This document shows, piece by piece, positions 53,598-61,980 of a DNA stretch of 64,000 nucleotides (its first letter is position 1; each line of letters begins with the position of its first letter). Where the stretch lies: NCBI RefSeq assembly GCF_040371945.1, contig NZ_BAABWS010000001.1, forward strand, positions 930,001 through 994,000, written 5' to 3'. Source of the stretch: Litorivita sp040371945. GTDB lineage: Bacteria > Pseudomonadota > Alphaproteobacteria > Rhodobacterales > Rhodobacteraceae. Below the pieces are notes generated by a model, which worked only from the letters and a program-made list of their open reading frames with translations, was not told the origin of the DNA and searched no databases. A program made the translations under genes and the position numbers.

Positions 53598-53687
53598 TGG
53601 CGGAGACGAAGGGATTCGAACCCTCGAGACCCTTCCGGGCCTACTCCCTTAGCAGGGGAGCGCCTTCGACCACTCGGCCACGTCTCC
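53598..53687 (-). tRNA. tRNA-Ser (anticodon GCU)
   Basis: 90 bases including an encoded CCA end. Acceptor stem GGAGACG/CGTCTCC with discriminator G; long variable arm as in class II tRNAs; anticodon loop CTGCTAA gives GCT; T-arm GGGTTCGAATCCC. The 3' 14 bases are the attachment site of the island. Confidence 0.95.
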
Positions 53688-54038
53688 GCTGACGCGTCTA
53701 GCAGGGCTTGCGGATGTGAAACAAGGGAAAAAGCGCGGGCGGGCGGAATTTTTGCTCTCATGGCGCGGGCGGAGCCATGGCGTCCCGAAATGCGCCGTGC
53801 CCGCGCGGGCTTGGGCGGGGCCTTTGCGCTTTCGGGCGGGCGGTGATCGGGTTTGGAAACATCGGCGAATGCCTTTGCCGCCTGCGCGGGCCGCGCGCGC
53901 AATTAAGGCGTCGGGCGGGCGCCAGCGCGGCGCGAGGGGCAATATCTGGCGCACGCTTGGCGCGCCGATCGGGGCGGCGGCAAAAATATCCTATGCGGAT
54001 GCGGCCCCAAGCCCCTCAAGGCCGGAGGCGGCAGGGCG
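53688..54038. other. Gene-free region upstream of tRNA-Ser
   Basis: About 350 GC-rich bases. Open frames exist on both strands but none has a plausible ribosome site or a recognisable product. It should contain the tRNA promoter near its left end. No repeat or other element was seen. Confidence 0.5.
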
Positions 54039-54365
54039 TTAGAAATCGCTGCCGAATCTCGGCAATTCAGTCGGATCGCCGAAATTCATCCCCACGGCGG
54101 GATCGCCAAACAAATCATCGCTGACCAAGCTGCCCTGCCCACCTGACACGCCCGATACGGGCGCGCCGGATGCGGGCGCATCGGGGAAGGCTTTGGTGGT
54201 GCCGCTTTTGACAACCTCATCAAAATCAAAGGAAAATCCAGCCGAGGAGCCGGTATCGCGCACCACGCTGCCCGCGTCCATGCTGCCCAAAGATGCGCCG
54301 CCGACAGAGCCGGCCTGCGCCGTCGAGGCGGCCGCGCAAAGAAGAAATGCGAAGAAGGGTTTCAT
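54039..54365 (-). CDS. Small exported protein, unknown function
   Basis: 108 aa. Signal peptide MKPFFAFLLCAAASTAQAG (cleavage after about residue 18). The mature part is Gly/Ser/Asp-rich and probably disordered. Not recognised. ATG 54365 is the start that begins the signal peptide. It lies downstream of ychF beyond a terminator, so it has its own promoter. Confidence 0.6.
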   Translation of the reverse strand: MKPFFAFLLCAAASTAQAGSVGGASLGSMDAGSVVRDTGSSAGFSFDFDEVVKSGTTKAFPDAPASGAPVSGVSGGQGSLVSDDLFGDPAVGMNFGDPTELPRFGSDF

Positions 54366-54378
54366 AGCTAAAATATCC

Positions 54379-54421
54379 AAAAACAAAAAAGGGAAGCGCC
54401 AAAAAATCGGCGGCGCTTCCC
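54379..54421 (-). terminator. Rho-independent terminator after ychF
   Basis: On the minus strand: stem GGGAAGCGCC / GGCGCTTCCC, then TTTTTTGTTTTT. Perfect 10-base arms with an 11-base loop. Confidence 0.92.
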
Positions 54422-54465
54422 CCTTCTTAACACAAACCGCGCGATGCGGCAAATGGCGGGCGGTC

Positions 54466-55563
54466 TTAGGTGTTGAACAAGAAGTGCAACACGTCGCCGT
54501 CCTTGACCGTATAGGTCTTGCCCTCGGCGCGCATCTTGCCCGCCTCTTTGGCGCCGCTCTCGCCGTTGCAGGCGATGAAATCGTCATAGGCGATGGTTTC
54601 GGCGCGGATGAAGCCTTTTTCGAAATCCCCGTGGATCACCCCCGCCGCTTGCGGTGCCATGGTGCCGTGGCGGATGGTCCATGCGCGGGCCTCTTTGGGA
54701 CCGACGGTGAAATAGGTTTCCAGTTGCAAAAGCTCGTATCCGGCGCGGATCAAACGGTCCAAACCCGGCTCTTCGAGGCCCATCTCGCCGAGGAACATCT
54801 CGGCCTCGTCGGCCTCAAGCTGGCTGATCTCTTCTTCGATGCGCGCCGAGATGATCACATGGCTGTTGCCCTGTTTGGCGGCCATTTCGGCCACGGCGGC
54901 GCTATGCGCATTGCCATTCGCGGCCTCGTCCTCGGCGACGTTGCACACATAAAGCACCGGTTTGGTGCTGAGCAATTGCAACATGCGCCATGCTTTGGCG
55001 TCCTCGGCATCGACCTCGACCAGACGCGCGGGGCGGCCATCCTCGATTGCGGCCTGCGCGGCGGCCAGCAGGCGGTCTTGCTGCTGTGCCTCCTTGTCGT
55101 TGCCCTTGAGCTTGCGCACCAAACCGGCGCGGCGTTTCTCGATGCTCTCCAGATCGGCCAGCATCAATTCCGTTTCAATCGTTTCGGCGTCGGCCACCGG
55201 ATCGACGCGCCCCTCCACATGGGTCACATCGCCATCTTCGAAACAGCGCAGCACATGGGCAATCGCGTCGGTTTCGCGGATATTGGCCAAGAACTGGTTG
55301 CCCAGCCCCTCGCCCTTGGAGGCGCCTTTGACCAGACCGGCAATATCGACAAAGGTCATGCGGGTCGGGATGATCTCTTTGGAGCTGGCAATCGCGGCCA
55401 GTTTATCAAGCCGCGCATCGGGCACGCCGACCTCGCCGACATTCGGCTCGATGGTGCAAAACGGGAAATTCGCCGCCTGCGCCGCTGCGGTTTTGGTCAA
55501 TGCATTGAACAGCGTGGATTTGCCCACATTCGGCAAGCCCACAATCCCCATTTTGAAACCCAT
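54466..55563 (-). CDS. ychF: YchF, Obg-family ribosome-associated ATPase
   Basis: 365 aa. Ribosome-binding P-loop protein that hydrolyses ATP, linked to oxidative stress control. G1 motif GLPNVGKST (residues 9-17), G3 DIAGLVKGAS, and the G4 position reads NVAE instead of NKxD, the change that gives YchF ATP preference. The C-terminal TGS domain (about 280-360, LQLETYFTVGPKEARAWTI) is intact. Monocistronic with a strong terminator. Confidence 0.96.
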   Translation of the reverse strand: MGFKMGIVGLPNVGKSTLFNALTKTAAAQAANFPFCTIEPNVGEVGVPDARLDKLAAIASSKEIIPTRMTFVDIAGLVKGASKGEGLGNQFLANIRETDAIAHVLRCFEDGDVTHVEGRVDPVADAETIETELMLADLESIEKRRAGLVRKLKGNDKEAQQQDRLLAAAQAAIEDGRPARLVEVDAEDAKAWRMLQLLSTKPVLYVCNVAEDEAANGNAHSAAVAEMAAKQGNSHVIISARIEEEISQLEADEAEMFLGEMGLEEPGLDRLIRAGYELLQLETYFTVGPKEARAWTIRHGTMAPQAAGVIHGDFEKGFIRAETIAYDDFIACNGESGAKEAGKMRAEGKTYTVKDGDVLHFLFNT

Positions 55564-55755
55564 GACCCGTCTCCTTGGCCTTCGCGCGCAGGGCGCTCCA
55601 TATCAGTATCGCGCCGCTTCTATGGGGGCGCAGGCGTTTGCGCAAGGCTACAGCGGGCCAAGAGGCGCTATTGTTGGGCAAACCGCGCTATGGCCCATTG
55701 ATTTTTTCGCCCTCATGGCGCAAACCGCGCCTCAGCATATTGGAAGGACACGCCC

Positions 55756-56547
55756 ATGACCCGCATCGACGCCAAATTCGCGCAATTGCACGCCGCAGGC
55801 AAAAAAGCCTTTGTCGCCTATGTCATGGCGGGCGATCCCGATTTCGACGCCTCGCTCGATCTGGTCAAGGCGCTGCCTGCGGCGGGGGTCGATATCATCG
55901 AATTGGGCCTGCCCTTTACCGATCCGATGGCCGATGGCGAGGCGATCCAGCTGGCGGGGCAACGCGCGCTCGACGGCGGCATGACCTTGCAGCGCACGCT
56001 TGATCTGGCGGCCGAATTTCGCAAGGCCGACGACAGCACGCCGATCGTCTTGATGGGCTATTACAACCCGATCTACAGCCGCGGCGTCGAGCGGTTTTTG
56101 ACCGATGCCAAAGCGGCGGGGATCGACGGGTTGATCGTGGTCGATCTGCCGCCCGAAGAGGATGAGGAACTGTGCCTGCCCGCGCAAGCGGCGGGGTTGA
56201 ATTTCATCCGTCTGGCCACGCCGACCACCGATGACAAACGCCTGCCCAAGGTTTTGACCAATACCTCGGGCTTTGTCTATTACGTCTCGATCAACGGCAT
56301 CACCGGATCGGCCGAAGCCAGCGCCGTCGATGTCGCCCCCGAAGTGGCGCGCATCAAGGCCAAGACCGACCTGCCCGTGATCGTCGGATTTGGCATCAAA
56401 ACCCCCGAGCGAGCCGAGGCGATTGCCGCCGTGGCCGACGGGGCCGTGGTCGGATCGGCGATTGTCTCCGAAGTGGCCAAGGGCAAATCCACCGCCGAGA
56501 TCGCCGCTTTCGTCAAATCGCTGGCCGACGGGGCGCATCGCGCCTGA
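55756..56547 (+). CDS. trpA: TrpA, tryptophan synthase alpha chain
   Basis: 263 aa. Releases indole from indole-3-glycerol phosphate for the beta chain. Catalytic E49 and D60 are present (IIELGLPFTDPMADG), as are loop 6 (FVYYVSINGITGS) and the phosphate-binding IVGFGIKTPE. ATG 55756 follows GGAAGGACACG. The beta chain gene is 6.3 kb away on the other strand rather than adjacent, an arrangement common in this bacterial group. Confidence 0.97.
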   Translation: MTRIDAKFAQLHAAGKKAFVAYVMAGDPDFDASLDLVKALPAAGVDIIELGLPFTDPMADGEAIQLAGQRALDGGMTLQRTLDLAAEFRKADDSTPIVLMGYYNPIYSRGVERFLTDAKAAGIDGLIVVDLPPEEDEELCLPAQAAGLNFIRLATPTTDDKRLPKVLTNTSGFVYYVSINGITGSAEASAVDVAPEVARIKAKTDLPVIVGFGIKTPERAEAIAAVADGAVVGSAIVSEVAKGKSTAEIAAFVKSLADGAHRA

Positions 56548-56579
56548 TCTGGGCCTGAATTGCAAGCTTAATCAACAGG

Positions 56580-58010
56580 TTAATCCGAACCGCCCGCTTC
56601 CGCATTCGCCTCCGGCGCCTCCGGATGCGCCCCCGCATCCAGCGCCCCTGCATCCAGCGCCTGCATCATCGCGCTCACCAAAGCGCCGCGGCGCAGGGGT
56701 TTGGCCACATGGCCGTCCATGCCCGCCTCGATATAGGCGGCGACCTGATGCTGCATCGCATTGGCTGAAAGCGCGATGATCGGCACGCGGGGGCGGCCTT
56801 CCCCCGCTTCGCGGCGGCGGATGGCCTCGGTCGCGGGCAGCCCGCCCAATTTGGGCATCTGGATATCCATCAACACCAGATCGACCGCCCCGTGCGCCCA
56901 TGCCGCCACCGCCTCTTCGCCATTGGCCACCAATTCGAGCGTCACATCAAAGGGTTTGAGCATATGGCGCAGGACCAGTTGGTTGGTCATATTGTCCTCG
57001 GCGGCCAGAACCCTGAGCGGGCGCGCGCGGGTGCGGGCGGCAAATTGCGCCTCTATGGCGCCGCTGTGCTCGGCGGCGGGGGCCTCGGACATGCCGACGC
57101 GCAGGGTGGCGCGAAACACCGATCCGGCCCCTGCCTCGCTTTGCACCGAAATATCCCCGCCCAGCATCCGGCAAATCCGCCGCGAGATCGTCAGCCCCAG
57201 CCCCGTGCCGCCATGGTTGCGCGTGGTCGAGGCATCGGTCTGCGTGTAGGGTTTGAACAGCCGGTCGAGCCGGTCCGCAGGTATGCCGCAACCGGTGTCG
57301 CGCACCTCGATCACCACCTCGCCGCCCTGCCCCGCAGGGGTATAATCAACGCCGATACAGACCGCGCCTTCGTCGGTGAATTTGATCGCATTCCACACCA
57401 GATTTGAAATCACCTGACGCAGCCGCGTCGGATCGCCGCTCACCCAGCGGCGCGCGGCGGGGGCGATCTCCACCTCGAAGCGCAGGCCCTTCTCGCGCGC
57501 GCGGTGCAAGAACAACCGTTCGGTCGAGCGGAAGCTCGCCTCCAGATCGAACGGCACCTCCTCGATCTCAAGCTTGCCCGCCTCGATCTTGGACAGGTCC
57601 AAAATATCGTTGATCACCGTCAAAAGCACATTGCCGCTTTCGACGATAACGCCCAGATAATCGCGCTGCATATCACTCAGGTCGGTTTCAAGCAGCGCCT
57701 GCGCCATGCCCAAAACCCCGTTCATCGGGGTGCGGATTTCGTGGCTCATCGTCGCCAGAAACATCGATTTGGCCACATTGGCCGCCTCCGCCCCCGCGCG
57801 CGCCGCCTCCAGATCGGCCGTGCGCTCGGCCACGGCGGCCTCCAAAGCGGCGGCTTGACGGGTGAGCGCCTCATTGGCCTCGAAGAGGGCCCGGCTGCGC
57901 TCTTCGAGCAATTGCTCGGCGTCGATACGGGCGCGGCGTTCGCGCTCGTAGCGGCGGCGCGACACCGTATCGGGCGCGTCGGGCGGTTTGGGCGGCAGAT
58001 CGGGGCGCAT
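56580..58010 (-). CDS. Hybrid histidine kinase, H-NOX-associated
   Basis: 476 aa. A coiled coil (about 20-80) replaces a normal sensor domain. It is followed by the phospho-acceptor His in SHEIRTP (H90), the ATPase domain (N box NLVWNAIKFTDEG, G boxes DTGCGIP and GGTGLGL), and a C-terminal receiver domain with D382 in LVLMDIQMPK. No membrane segment, so it is cytosolic and needs a partner for input; the H-NOX protein encoded directly upstream is that partner by context. Start and H-NOX stop share one base. Confidence 0.92.
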   Translation of the reverse strand: MRPDLPPKPPDAPDTVSRRRYERERRARIDAEQLLEERSRALFEANEALTRQAAALEAAVAERTADLEAARAGAEAANVAKSMFLATMSHEIRTPMNGVLGMAQALLETDLSDMQRDYLGVIVESGNVLLTVINDILDLSKIEAGKLEIEEVPFDLEASFRSTERLFLHRAREKGLRFEVEIAPAARRWVSGDPTRLRQVISNLVWNAIKFTDEGAVCIGVDYTPAGQGGEVVIEVRDTGCGIPADRLDRLFKPYTQTDASTTRNHGGTGLGLTISRRICRMLGGDISVQSEAGAGSVFRATLRVGMSEAPAAEHSGAIEAQFAARTRARPLRVLAAEDNMTNQLVLRHMLKPFDVTLELVANGEEAVAAWAHGAVDLVLMDIQMPKLGGLPATEAIRRREAGEGRPRVPIIALSANAMQHQVAAYIEAGMDGHVAKPLRRGALVSAMMQALDAGALDAGAHPEAPEANAEAGGSD

Positions 58011-58561
58011 CAGACCGCCGCGCGCATCAGTTTGAATTGCGCCGCATGGGTGGTGCCCTCGGCCCAAGGCGCGCCCATCTCGATATCCACCGGCGCGCCG
58101 AAATGGGCGACGCAGGCCTCGATCAACCCGTGACAAAAATCGGCCAAAGCGCGCGGCGAGCGATAGGTCATGATCAAAACATCGGGCGCGGGCCGTGTGG
58201 TTTCAAAGGTCGGCAATTCCACATCGGGGTGCAATTTGCGCACCTCGACATGCACCTCCGCCTCGATCGCCTCCAGCATCTCGAAAGCATCGGCCTTGCC
58301 CTCGAAAAACGGCGCATAGCGTTCGACAAACCGCCCGTGCATCCAATGGCCGAACTGGCGCTGCAATTCGGCCACCGGCGCGCCGGTATGATCGGAGAGC
58401 GCGCCGACGATGGTCATCAATTCGCCGCACGGATAATTGCCCACCGCATTATAGGCCCCGCCGCTTTCCAGCGGGCAAGCGTCCAGAATATCATCGACCG
58501 CCGCCTCGCCCACGGCGCCTTCGGCCATTTCCAAAAGCTCGGTAAACACCATGCCCTTCAT
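58010..58561 (-). CDS. H-NOX heme protein, nitric oxide sensor
   Basis: 183 aa. Binds heme and senses NO (or O2). The start MKGMVFTELLEMAE is typical. The proximal heme ligand is H104 in EVHVEVRKLHPDVELP, and the heme propionate motif Y-x-S-x-R is Y133, S135, R137. Length matches stand-alone H-NOX proteins. Co-transcribed with the hybrid kinase, so it probably inhibits or releases kinase activity on NO binding. The downstream output is not in the window. Confidence 0.94.
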   Translation of the reverse strand: MKGMVFTELLEMAEGAVGEAAVDDILDACPLESGGAYNAVGNYPCGELMTIVGALSDHTGAPVAELQRQFGHWMHGRFVERYAPFFEGKADAFEMLEAIEAEVHVEVRKLHPDVELPTFETTRPAPDVLIMTYRSPRALADFCHGLIEACVAHFGAPVDIEMGAPWAEGTTHAAQFKLMRAAV

Positions 58562-58720
58562 CGCAGCGATTCTCCTTAGCCCATTGCGCCGCCGCCAGAA
58601 TATTCAGTCGAGGTTAAGCCTTGCTGAAACCCCTCGGGGCGCCGCGCGGCGCTATGCGCTTGATCCGGCGGGGCGATATTGGTAACAAATCTTGACCAAA
58701 CGCCGCCAAAGGAGCGCGCC

Positions 58721-59884
58721 ATGCCCGTCATCACCTGTATCGACGATCTCAAACGCCTTGCCGAACGGCGCGTGCCGCGGATGTTTTACGACTATGCCGA
58801 AAGCGGCTCGTGGACCGAACAGACCTTTCGCGAAAACACCTCGGATTTCGACCAGATCCGCCTGCGCCAAAGGGTTGCGGTCAATATGGAGGGGCGTTCG
58901 ACCAAAGCCCAAATGATCGGACAGGATGTGGCGATGCCCGTGGCTTTGGCCCCTGTGGGCTTGACCGGAATGCAGCACGCGGATGGCGAGATCAAAGCCG
59001 CCAAGGCCGCCGAAAAATTCGGCGTGCCCTTTACCCTGTCGACCATGTCGATCTGCTCGATCGAGGATGTGGCCGAGAACACGGAAAAACCCTTTTGGTT
59101 TCAACTCTATACCATGCGCGATCAGGAGTACCTGCGCCGGTTGATCCAGCGCGCCAAGGATGCGAAATGCTCGGCTTTGGTGATCACTTTGGACCTGCAA
59201 ATCCTCGGGCAGCGCCATAAGGATTTGAAAAACGGCCTCTCGGCCCCACCCAAGATGACGGCCAAAACCATCGCCAATCTGGCGTGGAAATGGCGCTGGG
59301 GCTTGCAGATGTTGCAAACCAAACGGCGCGGATTTGGCAATATCGTCGGCCATGTGGATGGCATCGACGATCCGTCCTCGCTGTTTTCGTGGACGGCCGA
59401 GCAATTCGACCCCAAGCTGGATTGGGCCAAGATCGCCGAGATCAAGGAAATGTGGGGCGGCAAGGTGATCCTCAAGGGGATTTTGGACGCCGAAGACGCG
59501 CGGATGGCGCTCAAGGTCGGGGCCGATGCGATCATCGTGTCGAACCACGGCGGGCGGCAACTGGATGGCGCGCTCTCGTCGATCCGCATGTTGCAACCCA
59601 TTCTGGACGCGGTCGGCGGGCAGATCGAAGTGCATCTGGACAGCGGCATCCGCTCGGGTCAGGACATCCTCAAAGCCGTCGCCATGGGGGCCACGGGCAC
59701 CTATATCGGGCGGGCCTTTGTTTACGGTCTGGGCGCGATGGGCGAGGCGGGGGTGAGCGCCGCGCTGGAGGTCTTGCACAAGGAACTCAACATCTCCATG
59801 GCGCTGTGCGGGCAGCGCGAGATCGCGGGGCTGACGCCGGATGTGCTTTTGGTGCCCGAGGATTTTTCGGGCCGCTGGCAATAG
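58721..59884 (+). CDS. lldD: L-lactate dehydrogenase, FMN-dependent (LldD family)
   Basis: 387 aa. Alpha-hydroxy acid oxidase/dehydrogenase, membrane-associated, passing electrons to the quinone pool. Active-site His and Arg are in IIVSNHGGRQLDG; FMN phosphate site LDSGIRSGQDILKAVAMGA; Tyr in FQLYTMRDQEY. ATG 58721 follows AAAGGAG. Other family members oxidise glycolate or mandelate, so lactate is likely but not certain. Divergent from the H-NOX operon. Confidence 0.88.
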   Translation: MPVITCIDDLKRLAERRVPRMFYDYAESGSWTEQTFRENTSDFDQIRLRQRVAVNMEGRSTKAQMIGQDVAMPVALAPVGLTGMQHADGEIKAAKAAEKFGVPFTLSTMSICSIEDVAENTEKPFWFQLYTMRDQEYLRRLIQRAKDAKCSALVITLDLQILGQRHKDLKNGLSAPPKMTAKTIANLAWKWRWGLQMLQTKRRGFGNIVGHVDGIDDPSSLFSWTAEQFDPKLDWAKIAEIKEMWGGKVILKGILDAEDARMALKVGADAIIVSNHGGRQLDGALSSIRMLQPILDAVGGQIEVHLDSGIRSGQDILKAVAMGATGTYIGRAFVYGLGAMGEAGVSAALEVLHKELNISMALCGQREIAGLTPDVLLVPEDFSGRWQ

Positions 59885-60271
59885 GGCGCGCCGCAGGCGA
59901 TCGGGGGGCGCTCGCCATCTGATCGAACGCCCATCGCGAGGCAGCAGAGAGACCGCCGCGCTCCCGCCCGAAGGCAATCAAGCGTCAACCCAGCGCCAGT
60001 CGGTCGGCGAGCGGCGCGTGATCAAGGCGCAACCGAGGGCAAAACCGCACCGACGCAATACCGACGTTTTACCGACGTGATACCGACAGAAAAAACCGCC
60101 CGCCCCCGCCGCGCGGCCCCGCGCCCGCCCAGAGGCGCAAAAAACCCGTCAAAAACCCCTGCAAACCCGCATTTCCCCTCTTCCAAAACCCGATATTTGG
60201 GTCTATACGCGCGGCTTCACGCGGGAATACAGCCTTGGAGGATTCCCGCCCTTACCTATTGGAGAAATAAT
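59885..60271. other. Intergenic region with 11-bp repeat array
   Basis: About 390 bases before the L25 gene. Four copies of (C/T)ACCGACG-like 11-mers run head to tail from 60048 to 60091. A GC-rich stretch and a possible promoter (TATACGC at about 60202) follow. No terminator with a T-run was found after lldD. Confidence 0.55.
60048..60091 (+). repeat. Four tandem 11-bp repeats, YACCGAC core
   Basis: CACCGACGCAA, TACCGACGTTT, TACCGACGTGA, TACCGACAGAA, exactly 11 bases apart. The ACCGAC core is constant and the last three bases vary. This equals about one helix turn per copy, so a protein would meet all copies on one DNA face. Confidence 0.7.
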
Positions 60272-60913
60272 ATGGCTGGATCGATTCCTGATCTTACCGC
60301 CGAACTGCGTACGGGGACTGGCAAGGGCGCCGCTCGTCAAGCGCGTCGCGATGGCATGGTTCCTGGTGTGGTTTATGGTGGCGGCGAAGACCCCATCGCA
60401 ATCAACATCCCCTTCAACGTCCTGTTTAAGCGCCTGAAACAAGGCCGTTTTCTTTCGACACTCTTCAACTTGAAGGTCGAAGGTCAGGACGACGTGCGTG
60501 TCATCTGCCGCAACGTGCAACGTGATGTGGTCAAAGACCTTCCCACGCACCTCGACCTGATGCGCCTGCGCCGCACCTCGAAGGTGAAGCTCTTCATTCA
60601 CGTCGAATTCGAAGGCGAAGACACCTGCCCGGGCATCCGCAAAGGCGGCGTTCTGACCGTTGTGCGCCCCGAGGTCGAGCTTGAAGTGACCGCCGCAGAT
60701 ATCCCCGAAAGCATCGTGGCCGATATCTCGACGCTCGAAGTTGGCGACACGCTCACCATCTCGAACATCACCCTGCCCGAAGGCGCCAAGGTCACCATCG
60801 ACCGCGACTTCGTGATCGCCAATATCTCGGCTCCGTCGGGCCTGCGCTCTTCGGAAAATGAAGAGGGCGACGACGCGGGCGAAGAAGCCGGCGAAGAGGG
60901 CGGCGAAGAGTAA
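60272..60913 (+). CDS. rplY: Ribosomal protein L25 (CTC form)
   Basis: 213 aa. Binds 5S rRNA. The N-terminal L25 domain (about 5-95, LRTGTGKGAARQARRDG and VPGVVYGG) is followed by the CTC/TL5 beta domain (about 100-190). The acidic tail (SSENEEGDDAGEEAGEEGG) ends the protein. ATG 60272 follows TTGGAGAAATA. A terminator follows directly. Confidence 0.96.
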   Translation: MAGSIPDLTAELRTGTGKGAARQARRDGMVPGVVYGGGEDPIAINIPFNVLFKRLKQGRFLSTLFNLKVEGQDDVRVICRNVQRDVVKDLPTHLDLMRLRRTSKVKLFIHVEFEGEDTCPGIRKGGVLTVVRPEVELEVTAADIPESIVADISTLEVGDTLTISNITLPEGAKVTIDRDFVIANISAPSGLRSSENEEGDDAGEEAGEEGGEE

Positions 60914-60936
60914 TCTTCCCCCTGAGCAAACACATC

Positions 60937-60970
60937 AAAACGCGGGTGGCGCAGGCCTCCCGCGTTTTTT
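60937..60970 (+). terminator. Rho-independent terminator after rplY
   Basis: Stem CGCGGG / CCCGCG, flanked by AAAA and TTTTTT, loop of 12 bases. Confidence 0.85.
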
Positions 60971-60998
60971 ATGTGCGTCTATCTTGCTGATACTCAAA

Positions 60999-61029
60999 GA
61001 AAAAGCCTGCCCGATCTCTTGGGCAGGCT
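60999..61029 (-). terminator. Rho-independent terminator after bfr
   Basis: On the minus strand: AGCCTGCCC / GGGCAGGCT stem with an 8-base loop, then TTTTTC. Confidence 0.9.
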
Positions 61030-61060
61030 CATGGGTTTGAACGCTCAAACAGGCGTGGGC

Positions 61061-61546
61061 CTATTCGCCCTCATCCATCGTTGCGGCATTGAGCTGCGCG
61101 TATTTCTCGGCGCCGATCCGGTCATAAAGGTCGATCTGAGTCTCGAGGAAATCGACATGGCCTTCTTCATCGGTGATCAAGGCCTCGAAGAGGTTTTTCG
61201 AAACCACATCCCCGACGCTATCGCAATAGGCCCGCGCCTCGCGGTAAAGCGTCAAGGCATCATGCTCCCCCGCCAGATCGCATTCCAAGGTCTCGCGCGG
61301 CCCTTCTCCGATTCGCAGCGGATCAAGCTTTTGCAGGTTCGGATGCCCTTCCAGAAACAGGATACGGTCGATCAATTTATCCGCGTGGTGCATCTCTTCG
61401 ATGCTTTCCTCGCGCGACTTGGAAGCCATTTTCGCCAGCCCCCAATCCGCCTGCAAACGATAGTGCAGCCAATATTGCGAGACCGCGGTGAGCTCGCTGC
61501 GCAAGGCAGCATTGAGATACTCGATAACTTTTGAATCACCCTTCAT
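61061..61546 (-). CDS. bfr: Bacterioferritin
   Basis: 161 aa. Heme-containing iron store of 24 subunits. The ferroxidase ligands E18, E51, H54, E94, E127 and H130 are all present, and M52 is the heme ligand. Length equals the family norm. It is 18 bases after bfd, in one operon with its ferredoxin, and a terminator follows. Confidence 0.96.
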   Translation of the reverse strand: MKGDSKVIEYLNAALRSELTAVSQYWLHYRLQADWGLAKMASKSREESIEEMHHADKLIDRILFLEGHPNLQKLDPLRIGEGPRETLECDLAGEHDALTLYREARAYCDSVGDVVSKNLFEALITDEEGHVDFLETQIDLYDRIGAEKYAQLNAATMDEGE

Positions 61547-61564
61547 GGCGAAGCCCCTTTATTT

Positions 61565-61828
61565 TCAGGCAGTTGCTGTGGCTCCACGCATATCGCGCAG
61601 AATTTTTGGTACGCCCAGCTTATCATTAGAACGCATGGTGGACAGGAAAAGCGGCATGCAAGAGCCGCAGTCGGGCGTTTTTCCAAGCGCGCGATACACT
61701 TTGCGCGGCGTGATGATCGCAGAGCCATCGGCTTCGCGCATCCAGTCGATCGCGCCGTGGATGTCCGTGTCGGTGATACGTTGGCAATGGCAAATGATCA
61801 TGTGGCAATCAGGGCTGTTGAGGTGCAC
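61565..61828 (-). CDS. bfd: Bacterioferritin-associated ferredoxin
   Basis: 87 aa. 2Fe-2S protein that reduces the ferric core of Bfr so that iron can leave. Ligands C13 and C15 (ICHCQRI) and C54 and C57 (DCGSC). A GTG start at 61828 is chosen because AGGA lies seven bases before it, while ATG 61801 has no ribosome site; the shorter form would start MIICHCQ. It is the first gene of bfd-bfr, with a palindromic site just upstream. Confidence 0.88.
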   Translation of the reverse strand: MHLNSPDCHMIICHCQRITDTDIHGAIDWMREADGSAIITPRKVYRALGKTPDCGSCMPLFLSTMRSNDKLGVPKILRDMRGATATA

Positions 61829-61838
61829 TTTTCATTCC

Positions 61839-61862
61839 TGACAAATTAAATCGGAATTGTCA
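61839..61862. promoter_or_regulatory. Palindrome upstream of bfd, candidate iron-responsive operator
   Basis: TGACAA-N12-TTGTCA, perfect 6-base arms, 11 bases before the bfd start codon. Iron-storage genes are normally controlled by iron regulators (Fur, Irr, RirA or IscR types); which one would bind here cannot be told. Confidence 0.4.
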
Positions 61863-61980
61863 ATCCCGAGTAAATACATCGGATATGCCCTTCGCCCTCG
61901 TTCCCGCCCGCCCCCCGTTGATTTGAACGCCCGCAGCGCGTATCAGGCCTTAAGCGCCCAACCACGCAAGGGAAACGGCC

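Larger units (their letters stand above)
44074..53611. mobile_element. Integrated genomic island at tRNA-Ser(GCU), about 9.5 kb
   Basis: Bounded by the 14-bp direct repeat TGGCGGAGACGAAG at 44074-44087 and 53598-53611. The right copy is the 3' end (CTTCGTCTCCGCCA) of the tRNA-Ser gene. A P4-type integrase gene lies next to the tRNA at the right end. Contents, all on the minus strand: type I restriction-modification operon, two tyrosine recombinases, an excisionase-like ORF and a 306-aa unknown. Composition is visibly more AT-rich than the flanks. No transfer or replication genes were seen, so it probably depends on other elements for spread. Confidence 0.85.
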
